A DNA stretch of 64,000 bases from Torymus aiolomorphi (lineage: Eukaryota > Arthropoda > Insecta > Hymenoptera > Torymidae): contig CM070874.1 in NCBI GenBank assembly GCA_036365515.1, positions 167,523,297 to 167,587,296 on the forward strand, in the 5' to 3' direction. Both the position numbers and the translations under genes were made by a program. Positions 48,273 to 58,123 of this stretch are shown piece by piece. Numbering within the stretch: the stretch's first letter is position 1; each line of letters begins with the position of its first letter. A model generated the notes under the pieces. The model was given only the letters and a program-made list of their open reading frames with translations, searched no databases and was not told the origin of the DNA.

Positions 48273-49338
48273 ATACCTGACTATTCTGCTTATGAAATAG
48301 TTGACATTCTTCTTATTTTAGGAGAATGTCGACGAAACTATCGAGAGGCAAGCAGATTGTATCGTGCTCGGTTCCCTCAACGACAACATCCTGATCATAC
48401 GGTAATACGTGACATTGAACTGCGCGGTCGACAAGGAAACTTCGTTCGAAGAAGGAGGACACTGAATGAGCACGATTATGAAAATAATCCTCGCTTTCTT
48501 GATGTTCTAGCCATGGTACATTTAAATGTTCATGTCAGTTTACGCGAAATCGAGTTAACAATGGGTATTCCAAGATCTACGGCCAGTAGATATTTACGAT
48601 ATGCGCGTTACCATCCTTACCACATTACTCTAAATCAAGCTTTAACTGTGGAAGATTATCGACGGAGAATAACATTTTGCCAATGGGCAACACAACAAAT
48701 TACTGATGATGAAAATTTCTTTAACAATGTTCTTTTTAGCGACGAGGCTACATTTCAGAGTACTGGTATGTCGAATCGCCATAATTGCCACTACTGGTCT
48801 CCTGTTAATCCTCATTGGATGCGAGAAGTTGATCATCAGCATCGCTGGAATGTAACGGTATGGTGTGATATTATTAATGGATGTCTGATTGGACCTTATT
48901 TTTTTCAAGGTCACGTAACTCAACATACTTATTTACAGTTGCTGAGAGACGAGCTGCCACTCTTTCTAGAAAACGTTGATCTCCATACAAGGGCCAGAAT
49001 GTTGCTACAACAAGATGGTGCTCCTCCACATTATGCCAGAATTGTCAGAGATTTTTTTAATGAAAGGTTTAACGGTCGATGGATTGGTAGAGGAGGTCCC
49101 GTAGCATGGCCACCAAGATCTCCAGATCTGACATCTCCAGATTTTTATTTATGGGGCTTCCTAAAAAATAGTCTACCGCAACAGGCCAACTATAAGAGAT
49201 GACATGATTCAAAGGATTACACAAATCTGCTTAAGTATTCCACGTCAAGTATTATTAAATACTGTTAGAAACTTTAAAAGGAGAATAGAATGTTGTCAAC
49301 ACGTAAATGGTGCAACTTTTGAGCATCTTCTTCAGTAA
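48273..49338 (+). pseudogene. M3 transposase, start codon lost and 3' frameshift
   Basis: Family start MADY reads IPDY here: ATA instead of ATG at 48273-48275, so no start remains. The rest is open through the helix-turn-helix (NVHVSLREIELTMGIPRSTA) and the DD41D core (VLFSDEATF, QQDGAPPHYA, SPDLTSPDFYLWG). Near 49170 a frameshift leads to a stop at 49201; the true C-terminus (IPRQVLLNTVRNF ... FEHLLQ) continues in another phase to TAA 49336-49338. The catalytic triad is intact. Confidence 0.9.
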
Positions 49339-49410
49339 ATGGTGACCGAAACACTTGGATCCTATGACTAAATACACATGAACGTGCAATTTTCCAATGA
49401 ATTTTTAGCT

Positions 49411-49651
49411 GGCCTGATTATCCCCGACCTTGCCTTAACTGGCCGGGTCATCTCCGACCTTGCCTTAACTGACCGGGTCATCTCCGACCTTGCCTTAACT
49501 GGCCGGGTCATCTCCGACCTTGCCTTAACTGGCCGGGTCATCTCCGACCTTGCCTTAACTGGCCGGGTCATCTCTGACCTTGCCTTAACTGGCCGGGTAA
49601 TCTCCGACCTCACCTTAGGTGACCGGGTCATCTCCGACTTTGCTCTTAACT
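49411..49651. repeat. 30-bp minisatellite, eight units, inside M3
   Basis: Unit GGCCGGGTCATCTCCGACCT + TGCCTTAACT, five or six nearly identical. Because 30 is a multiple of three, frames on both strands are open here and repeat every ten residues; this is not evidence of coding. Confidence 0.95.
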
Positions 49652-49659
49652 GCACGGAA

Positions 49660-50451
49660 ACTGACCATAAGTTTGACCATGACCTTGACCCGAGGTCATA
49701 TCAGAATTTTTCGGTTTTTCTATTTACGAGGTCAAAAGTGAGGGTTGCCGTTAAACAAAATTGATTTAACCTTCTAACGACATCATCCTTGACCTCAAGT
49801 TCATGGTCAAGGTCACGATCAGTTGGGCCCCTCCAAACACTACAACTTCTGTATTTAACACTCGTATGCGTAATTATGGAAATGTTTGGATGCGTTGATT
49901 GATTTTGATTTTAAACATGACCATGACCATGACCATGGCCTTGACTCAAGGACATATCTAAACGTAAAATTTTCCGCTCTTTCCATTTACGAGGTCAAAA
50001 GTGGGGGTTCCCATTTGAAAAAATCGATTTGACCTTCAAATGACCTTGATCATTGACCTCAAGGTCATAACCAAGGTTACGATCAGTTGGGCCCCTCTGA
50101 TCCCTCCAACTTTTATATTTAACAATTTGTCTCGTATACCTAATTATGGGAATGTTTTGATGCGTTTATTGATTTTGATTTTATACATGACCATGACCAT
50201 GACCTTGACTCACGGACATATCGGAACGTAAAATTTTCCGCTCTTTCCATTTACGAGGTCAAAAGTGGGGGTTCCCATTTGAAAAAATCGATTTGACCTT
50301 CAAATGAACTTGATCATTGACCTCAAGGTCATAACCAAGGTCACGATCAGTTGGGCCCCTCTGAACCCTACAACTTTTGTATTAAAAGTTTTTTTCCATC
50401 TCCCTTAGTTTTCGAGATATTTGCCTGGTGGTTTTAAAATGAGACACCCGG
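49660..50451. repeat. M3 inverted end, right, three sub-repeats
   Basis: Three blocks each containing CATGACCATGACC, TTTACGAGGTCAAAAGTG and GATCAGTTGGGCCCCTC, spaced about 250-300 bp. Inverted relative to 47494-48010. Confidence 0.85.
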
Positions 50452-50649
50452 TATAAATAATGTGAATTAGTAGCGTTCGAATTTCAGAAATACTAATTTT
50501 GATAATGTAATCATTAAAAACACATCTACGAAGAAAATAGGTTCCGTCAATGGTTCTTTTAAATTTATTTTTCAGGTTCTAGTAGGATAGTGGAGCACCA
50601 CATTTCACGCTCATAATAACAGCATTTTTTAATAAACTAGTATTAGATG

Positions 50650-50911
50650 GAGTGGTTGAGGAGGTCCGGTGAAATGGCTTGCTTCTTCATCCCATACTTC
50701 ACCATCAGACTTTTGTTTATGGGGGTATTTGAAAAATGCTATTTTTGAGCGACAACCCACTGCAAGAGCAGATATGCAGGATAGGATTCGTCGAGCATGC
50801 GCTGCCATTCCGAGACAAACTTTGCAGAACACAGTTCGCCATTTTCCAAGGCGTTTGACTATGTGCCTTGAAGCAAATGGTCGTAATTTCGAACACTTGC
50901 TTCGAGGTTAA
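50650..50911 (+). pseudogene. M2 transposase C-terminus duplicated in the right arm
   Basis: About the last 85 residues of the M2-type transposase (SPSDFCLWGYLKNA, DMQDRIRRACAAIPRQTL, NGRNFEHLLRG) in the opposite orientation to the main gene, with a natural stop. No N-terminal part. Its sequence differs from the main copy at several residues, so it is not a very recent copy. Confidence 0.88.
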
Positions 50912-51743
50912 ATAAAAATTTATTTACATTAGTGAGAGGCGAGGGGTCTCACTATAATCAAGCACCCCGAACAGTGAGAGGCAAGGGGACTCACTTTAAT
51001 TAAGCACCCCAAAGGAAACAATCCTTACTACGTCCATGTCGTTATTTCTGGGTAGCGCAAAAAGTAAGGTTAATACATTTATAACAGAAGCTTCAACGAT
51101 CTTAAAGTTTCCGTTAAAAAATCATTTTGCCCTTGAGAAAAATTTTTCAGGGTTCAGGATGTGTGGGTTTGGGGTATATGGGATTAGCATTCCTGAGTTA
51201 GGGATGTGTGGGACTGGGGGGGTTTGGGGTATGGTTGTGGGACCGGAGTGGAACAGTTCAGCATGTGAGGGCATGATGTATATGGGGTTAGGATGTGCGA
51301 GTTTGAGTTTTGTTTACTAGAATGTGTAAGTTTTGGATGTGTGGGTTTGGGGTGTGTGGGTTTTGGGTGTGTGGGTTCCTCTATTAAGCCTACGATCAAT
51401 TTGAACCAGCTTAGCCTGTGGTTCATGGAAAAAAACGATTTTAAACGGACTTTTCTGAGTTTGACCTAGATTTGACCTTCAAATGACCTTGGAAAAAATT
51501 TCTCGATATGATTTTGAACGTAAAATTTCCCGGTCTTTCCGAATCCGGGGTCAAAACTAGGTGTTTCCATATGAAAAAACCACTTTGACCTTGAAATAAC
51601 CTCAAAGGTCAAATTTAAGGTCAAAGACGTTAGTGCCGTTATGTGACCCCCTTTCTCCCCTATAACTTTTGTCTGAACCATTTTTCTCTATCTGGCTTAG
51701 GTTCCGAGAAATCCGGGTGCGGCGTTTAAAATGGATCACCGTG
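50655..51743. repeat. M2 inverted arm, right
   Basis: Mirror of 45278-46370, ending GGATCACCGTG at the TA duplication. Confidence 0.88.
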
Positions 51744-51767
51744 TATACGAAGATACATGAAGTATAT

Positions 51768-52490
51768 GGGATCGTCCGCCAGAAACCAGCCAGCGGTCGC
51801 GCGGGACGCATTTTTCATGCAAAACGCGCTCTGTTCAACTCGCTCCTAATCGTATTCTGAGTCTCTCAGAAAAAAACAAAAGATATATATCGATAGATTT
51901 TTTCCTGCTCTTTCCAATGGTGCTATTATTTTTACTCCGAAACTTTTTCTTCTGGTCGAAAATTCAAGTTGAAAGTTCAGAGACATTTTTCTCGAAGTAT
52001 ATCATGTTTTTTTTTTTCAAAATGCATATGACCATTCGAAAGTGCAAGTCTTAAGCTACAAAGCCCTAAATTTTCAAATTGGAGAAATGAAGGGCTCAAA
52101 AGTAACAAGATTAAAAAGACAGCGGTGAGTGGCCGTGCGTGCTCTTCACGCTGCGCTCGGATGCGCCGCACGCTCGGGCTTGGTATAATGAGCTCGTAAT
52201 CGTATTTTGAGTCTCTCAGAAAAATCAATAGAGATATATCGATAGATTTTTTCCTGCTCTTTCCAATGGTGCTATTCTTTTTACTCTCTTCTCTTTTTAC
52301 GTTCTTCTGGTCGGAAATTCGAGTGGAAAGTTCAGAACCATTTTTCTTAAAGTATAACATGTTCTTCAAAATGCATAGCACCATTCGAAAGTACAAGTTA
52401 TAAGCTACAAAACCCTACATTTTCAAGTTGAAGAAACGTAGAGCTCAAAAGTAATAAGATTATAAAGACAGCGGCGAGCGGCTGCGCAAA
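51768..52490. repeat. Sola2-like element, left inverted end with tandem sub-repeat
   Basis: Two ~348-bp units; mirrored at 54296-54939. One unit ends in a GC-rich segment (GCCGTGCGTGCTCTTCACGC). Confidence 0.88.
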
Positions 52491-52629
52491 CGTTTTGCGC
52501 TGGGCCCGGGTGTGCTTTTATAAACGTAGTGCATATTTTCGTTGTTTCCTATTTAAAAGCATTACACAATGTTTTATCATGCATCATATATTACGTTTTA
52601 AATATATTAATTTTTTATTAATTTTTTAT

Positions 52630-54277
52630 TTAAACCTTAATTCTTTTTTTTTTATTTGCTATTATTTTTATTGGTCTTTTCACGATACTCGTGTTTTTCT
52701 TAATTCGAGTTTTAGAGGGTTCGGCTCTTTTAACTGATGGGTATAATTGAGAATCTTCGGATGTTGAAAATCGTTTTAGTTCTAAATTTTTAGTGTTAGC
52801 TAATAATCTAACACAGTGAAACGATTGAGTTTCAGGCACTGTTTTCGCTGAATCTAGCCTTTGTCTTAATTTATCTGTAGCCTTAGCATATTCATCTTTT
52901 GATGAAAAAAGGCACAAAATATTTTCAAAGTATTTAGTCGCCCACTGGTAAAGATCTTGCGGCGTCAACATATAATTATCGGATACTTTCCGCAAACTTG
53001 CTCGCCTAGCATTACTTTTTATAGAAGCACCGATTCCATCTCATGGATTTTTTCCGTGAGCAGTCGCATGAAAGTGCCATTCAGGTTCAACGGAAAAGTC
53101 TTCATAATGATGAAAAAGATTCTGAAAATTATGTTTATTTTTAAAATGTTGTGCAGCTCCATCAGTAAAGTAAATGATTTTTTTAACGAAATCAAAAGAT
53201 TTTTTAAGGTAATCGATTATAATTTCTTGAATTAGGTAAACTGCCACAGTATCATGAATTAAGTTGTCTGAAAAAACCGCCATACATTTGTGTTCAATTT
53301 TGGAATCTGAACCTTTGTAGTAAATAACTATTGTTGCCAAACTACATTGATTATTATTATGATAGTGAAATGATTGTGCCGCATCTTGTGCAATGAACGC
53401 ATATTTTTCCGAAAAATCTAGGGAAATTAAAAATTCTCCTTTGCTTAAGGATTCTCGTAAGATTTGAAAATAAGATGACTGCTGTTTGGAAATGAAAGAA
53501 TGAGTTTTGAGTTTATGTAAAAGAGGAAAAAAGATATCAGTAAATAAAGAACTAGAAACAATTTCAGTTTGCAATGTTGATCTATCAGTAGTTTTCCACA
53601 TTTGAAATTTTATTTCATTAACCCCAGACCTTTCAAGAAATAGTTCAAGTTCCGTTTTTAGAGGTTCAATACCAGGACAATTTTGACACATATTTAAGTA
53701 ACATTTCGCTGTTGGTGTTTTACAAACTATTTCAGCTATACAATCTTTGTAAGTATCCATTTTATCAAAAGAAACTCCTGAATTTCTTAAACCAGCTAAG
53801 AGGAGTTTGACGTTTTGATGATAAATGCACACACACACTGAATGCGTACCACTAGCACCAGCTAAAACACAATATTTAGGGCGACATTCGACAAATTTAG
53901 TGAATTCTATTTTTGATTCGGGATACTGTTGTTTATACTTTAAATATAACTCTCTAAGATTGTACAAAACAAGTCGTTTCTGAACATGTCTTTGTGCCAT
54001 CATCATTTCGTATACACTTATTATCTTTATAACCTGGCATGATTCTACTATTATCGTCATTTTGATAGAAAAGTTTTACTTCGTTTACAGTATCACATGA
54101 TATTTTTCGGTTTCCCCTTTTATCAACTAAAAGGGATTGACTATCTGACAAACATTTTGTTACAAGCCAACGGGATGAATTAGAAAAATTAGCAACTTTA
54201 CGAGAACTCCAGTTTTTTGGGAGTAATTTTAAAAGCAACATTTTTTCATTTTTCGACAAATTATCATCGTTAAACAA
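52630..54277 (-). pseudogene. Sola2-like transposase, one nonsense codon and one frameshift
   Basis: N-terminal frame (54277-about 54020) has LLKLLPKNWSSRKVANFSNS and ends around MPGYKD. A frameshift near 54020 leads into the main frame (54060-53041): QKRLVLYNLRELY, GTHSVCVCIYHQN, then acidic motifs SLDFSEKYAF with QDAAQSFH, and YFTDGAAQHFKNKHNF, probably the DDE/RNase H-fold catalytic region. The motif HGKNP is followed by TGA (53043-53041), after which the same frame continues DGIGASIK to the C-terminus (Lys-rich, ending 52630). Relatives usually have Cys at this point (HGKxPCDG), so TGC/TGT to TGA is likely. No ATG is seen at the 5' end. Confidence 0.75.
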
Positions 54278-54295
54278 TTTTTGTAATGTAGGGTT

Positions 54296-54939
54296 TTGTA
54301 GCTTATAACTTGTACTTTAGAATGGTGCTATGCATTTTGAAGAACAACATGTTATACTTTAAGAAAAATGGTTCTGAACTTTCCACTCGAATTTCCGACC
54401 AGAAGAAAGTAAAAAGAGAAGAGAGTAAAAAGAATAGCACCATTGGAAAGAGCAGGAAAAAATCTATCGATATATGTCTTTTGTTTTTTTCTGAGAGACT
54501 CAAAATGCGATTACGAGCTCATTATACCAAGCCCGAGCGTGCGGCGCGTCCGAGCGCAGCACGAAGAGCACGCGCGGCCACTCACCGCTGTCTTTTTAAT
54601 CTTGTTACTTTTGAGCCCTTCATTTCTCCAATTTGAAAATTTAGGGTTTTGTAGCTTAAGACTTGTACTTTCGAATGGTCATATGCATTTTGAAAAAGAA
54701 CATGATATACTTTGAGAAAAATGTCTCTAAACTTTCAACTTGAATTTTCGACCAGAAGAAAAAGTTTCAAAGTAAAAACAATAGTACCATTGGAAAGAGC
54801 AGGAAAAAATCTATCGATATGTGTCTTTTGTTTTTTTATGAAAGACTCAGAATACGATTACGAGTGAGTTGAACAGAGCGTGTTTTGCATGAAAAATGCG
54901 TCCCGCGCGCCCGCTGGCTGGTTTCTGGCGGACGCTCCC
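54296..54939. repeat. Sola2-like element, right inverted end
   Basis: Reverse complement of the left end including the sub-repeat structure. Confidence 0.88.
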
Positions 54940-54949
54940 ATATATATAC

Positions 54950-56332
54950 GAGCGGAATATTTGTGCATAATGTATCATTGCAAGTGCTTTCTTTTCGCAA
55001 ACTTCGTAATTTGATTCTGGACCTCGAAGAACGCGAGATGCACAGCTAACTGGGGGATCCTTTCCAATTTCGCCTTGAGAAAGAACACCTTCTATGGCAT
55101 AACCTAAAGCTTCGGCTGTGATGATAAATGGCTTAGAGAAGTCAGGATATTGAAGTAATGGAGGATTGCATCATACCTCTTCAAATATACAAACACTTTT
55201 TCAATTTTTTCATCCCATACAAATTCATATTCTTTTTCTAATAATTTTGTTAATGGTTTTGCTAAACGTGCAAAATGTTTAATAAAACGACGATAATAAG
55301 CAGCTAAACCAAGAAATTGTCTAATATTTTTAACATTTTGTTGGTTGAGAAAAATTCTCTACGGCTTCAATTTTTTTAGGATCAGGACTAACTCCATTTT
55401 TATTTAAAATATGCCCTAAATAACAAACATTACTCTTTAAGAATTCACATTCATCAATATTTAATTGTAAGTTAGATTGCTTGAGTCTTTCCATTACCAA
55501 ATCTAATTTTTCCTCATGTTCTTCTAAACTATCCGCGAATATAACAATATCGTGTATAAAAGTGAATGATATGTTACCCCGTAATCCTTCAAAATTTTCG
55601 TCTATATCTTTGAAAAGTGGGTGGTGCGTTTTTTAAAATAAAAGTTATTTGAGCATATTCGTAATGACCGTATGGAGTACTAAAAACTGTCTTATGTGAA
55701 TCTTGAGGATCCATTAAAATTTGGTGAAAACCTGAAGCTAAATCCAAAACCGTATAATACTTATAACCTCCTATTTCATCTATCATTTGATTAATATCTG
55801 GTAAAGGATAAGCATCCGTTATTGTTTTTTCATTTAATGCCCTAAAGTTTGAGATTAAACGCCATTTTCGAATCCCTGACACATCTATTTTCTGTGGTAC
55901 CATTCACTAAGGTGCATTGTAAGGAGAATTTGAAGGTTTAATTATTCCTACGGCTAAAAGTTCTTCGACTTGTCAATTCACCTCGTCCTTAAGCGAAAGA
56001 GGAAATTTATATTGTTTAATATTAATGGGTATTTTCTCGGTAGTAATTATTCGATGCATAACTGCACTCGCTGTTCCTAAATGTTGCCCTTTTAATAAAA
56101 ATCTATTTTCATGTTTTAAAATAATTTTTTTAATATTATCTTTTTCTTCGGCATTTAAATGATCTAAACGTAATTTATCCACAATAGATACGTTTTCTAG
56201 TGTTATATCAAAAATATTAACGGTTTCAGAATATTCATTATTTTCAATGTGATCAAAGAGTTCAAAAGTATCTAAAATTTCATCCTCTTGTTTGATTGTT
56301 AATCCTAAATGGTCAAACGTTTCTTTGTACAC
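54950..56332 (-). pseudogene. Gypsy reverse transcriptase and RNase H start, heavily mutated
   Basis: Order on the minus strand: linker frame 56332-55973 (ENRFLLKGQHLG), VEELLAVGIIKPSNSPYNAP, RT with WRLISNFRALNEKT and LDLASGFHQILM (first Asp), then FIHDIVIFAD where the family has Y(V/L)DD, so one active-site Asp is replaced by His. LGHILNKNGVSPDPKKI follows, then RNase H (PPLLQYPDFSKPFIITAEAL, where the family TTDAS Asp is also lost). Three stop codons lie between 55975 and 55915 and a frameshift near 55590. Dead gene; the family is certain, the exact lineage is not. Confidence 0.88.
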
Positions 56333-56365
56333 TATTCTAAAAACATGATTAATTGTTAATTCCTT

Positions 56366-57103
56366 GGGGGGGGGGGGGGGGGGTGTATGGTTAATTCGTA
56401 AAAAAATGGGTCATTTTTAATGATTTTTATATTCGCTCCAGTAAATGAAAATTTATTTTAATAAAAAGTATACGATTCAGTAACTATTGTACAATATTTT
56501 GTGAAATTTTCATTGAAAAATATTAAAAATTAAGTCGTTGGCAGCAATTCTGCGGAGGTGCCTTGACAAAATGTTGTTTTGCGGTGGACAGCATATCTCA
56601 GCACTGGATTGTCTGAAATTAAAAATTGTAACAGATATCGTTAGATAAGCACATTGTCGAGGTAACAACAAGAGCTTTTTTTTTTTATTTTTAATTATTA
56701 ACAATTTTACAGTAACAAATATGTCAATTTTTTTTAGCAAAAATCGGTGTTTTTATGTCAAAGTGTCACCAAAAATTGAAAAATCGAAAAAAAAATCCCT
56801 CTCGTTGTTACCTCGAAAATGTGCTTATCTAACAATATCTGTTTCAATTTTTAATTTCAGACGATCCAGTGCTGAGATGTGCTGTCCACCGCAAAACAAC
56901 ATTTTGTCAAGGTACCTCTGCAGTATTGCTGCCAACGGCTTAATTTTTAATATTTTTCAATGAAAATTTCACAGAATATTGTACAATAGTTACTGAATCG
57001 TATACTTTTTATTAAAATAAATTTTCATTTACTGGAGCGAATATAAAAATCATTAAAAATGACCCATTTTTTACGAATTAACCATACCCCCCCCCCCCCC
57101 CCC
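56366..57103. mobile_element. MITE-like inverted repeat with poly-G/poly-C ends
   Basis: Two ~330-bp arms (56366-about 56695, about 56775-57103) in perfect register. The left starts with 18 G (56366-56383), the right ends with 17 C (57087-57103), followed inward by TGTATGGTTAATTCGTAAAA. Flanking bases are CCTT left and TTAA right, allowing a 2-3 bp duplication (TT or CTT). It sits inside the gypsy between protease and RT. Short frames in the arms mirror each other and are not genes. Confidence 0.82.
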
Positions 57104-57349
57104 TTAAAATCACGAGCTAAAATATCTTGATTTTTTAATATTTCTACTTTATTTGTCTCATAAAAATTTTCAAATACTTTATAACTAGTAGCATATTCTG
57201 TATTATATTGACATAATTTTTCATCTATTTCAGCTACTGTTGATTCTAAATTAACCTTCATGCTACTATTCGACTTTACACTAAAATTTTCCTCACTTGC
57301 TTCGTCATTTTTTTCCGAACTTGAAAATTTTAATAGTGAATTCTAATTT

Positions 57350-57960
57350 CCTACTTTTAAACATTTATTCTCAAAATCTATCATACCCTTAGCTTGTGTT
57401 AGATAGGTTGAACCTATTATTCCATCACAAGGAATATAAAAGTCACTTGGTACTACATGGAATACTGAGTTTACATTATGAATATTAATCTCAATTGTAC
57501 CTAATGATTTTATAGCTTCGTCTTTAATTCCTCTTAATAATTCTTATTGTGAAGTATTTATTTTAACTTTATCTGGTATTATTTTTATTTTTATTATATT
57601 AGCTTCTGAACCTGTATCTATCATCAAATATCCTTCACTTTTAGAAAATGGATTAAAAATAACAATAAAAGGTAAATAATTCAAAATCTTATTACAAGTC
57701 TTATCTTATCTTATTACAAGAAAAAATTTAATTACCTGATTTCCTAGAGAAAAGGTTTGATTTTCGAAGTCTATTTTAGTATTATTCTCCATGAATAATT
57801 GAGAACCTAAAATTCCAGCAAAAGGTATTTGAAAATCATTAGGAACTACCGCAAAATCAATATTATGACCTAAAACTTTTTTTACGTAAAGATAAAACCG
57901 GATTTTTACAAATACTCTGATCCGGAATCTAGCATAAAATCCACTAACGTGCTTAGAAAG
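57350..57960 (-). pseudogene. Gypsy protease: two tandem retropepsin-like domains
   Basis: The downstream domain (57640-57350) reads LMIDTGSEANIIK, then FHVVPSDFYIPCDGIIGSTYL and MIDFENKCLKVGN, with one stop near 57545. Upstream of it (57960-57725) a second, similar block reads FMLDSGSEYL, then AVVPNDFQIPFAGILGSQLF and KIDFENQTFSLGN, lacking the middle of the domain and carrying stops. Both have the catalytic D(S/T)G and the second half of the fold. Normally one retropepsin per gypsy polyprotein is enough, so this is a duplicated or decayed second copy. The segment 57261-57100 (CQYNTEYATSYKVFENFY) links to RT. Confidence 0.75.
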
Positions 57961-58123
57961 TTATTTTTTAATAAAATGTGTGAAATTACTCTTGACCGAG
58001 ATTGAACCCTAGAGTAACAAACTTTTCGTTCATCTGGTGTATTTGTGTCGTATGAGTCGAGCGCTGTGTGAACTTTTGTCCGCAACTGGGGGACTCTGTC
58101 TGTTTCCCGACTATTTAGCTTCA

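Larger units (their letters stand above)
47494..50451 (+). mobile_element. M3: mariner-superfamily element nested inside M2
   Basis: Begins CCGGGTGTCCCATTCTAAAA and ends AATGAGACACCCGG, with TA at 47492-47493 and 50452-50453 (the surrounding TTTATA is shared, so the exact boundary could move by 2-4 bases). The inverted ends contain two to three tandem ~300-bp sub-repeats. Encodes one broken transposase. Confidence 0.9.
45278..51743 (-). mobile_element. M2: Tc1/mariner-superfamily element with ~1.1-kb inverted arms
   Basis: Begins CACGGTGACCCATTTTAATC and ends with its complement; TA is duplicated at 45276-45277 and 51744-51745. The arms (45278 to about 46370, and about 50655-51743) are so long that they include the 3' end of the transposase gene. 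M3 is nested at 47494-50451. Without M3 the element would be about 3.5 kb. Same superfamily as M1 and M3. Confidence 0.9.
51768..54939 (-). mobile_element. Sola2-like DNA transposon with ~700-bp inverted ends
   Basis: Begins GGGATCGTCCGCCAGAAACC and ends with the complement (GGCGGACGCTCCC), flanked by ATAT at 51764-51767 and 54940-54943. A 4-bp ATAT duplication is what I recall for Sola2. Each end contains a tandem ~348-bp sub-repeat (GAGTCTCTCAGAAAAA, ATCGATAGATTTTTTCCTGC, CCAATGGTGC), at 51849 and 52197 on the left and mirrored at 54300-54870. One broken transposase lies between. Family assignment is from memory of motif and TSD and needs checking. Confidence 0.7.

Noticed and set aside
49368..49764. 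Ten-residue repeat proteins on both strands (GRVISDLALT type)
   Set aside because: Explained by the 30-bp minisatellite, whose unit length is a multiple of three.
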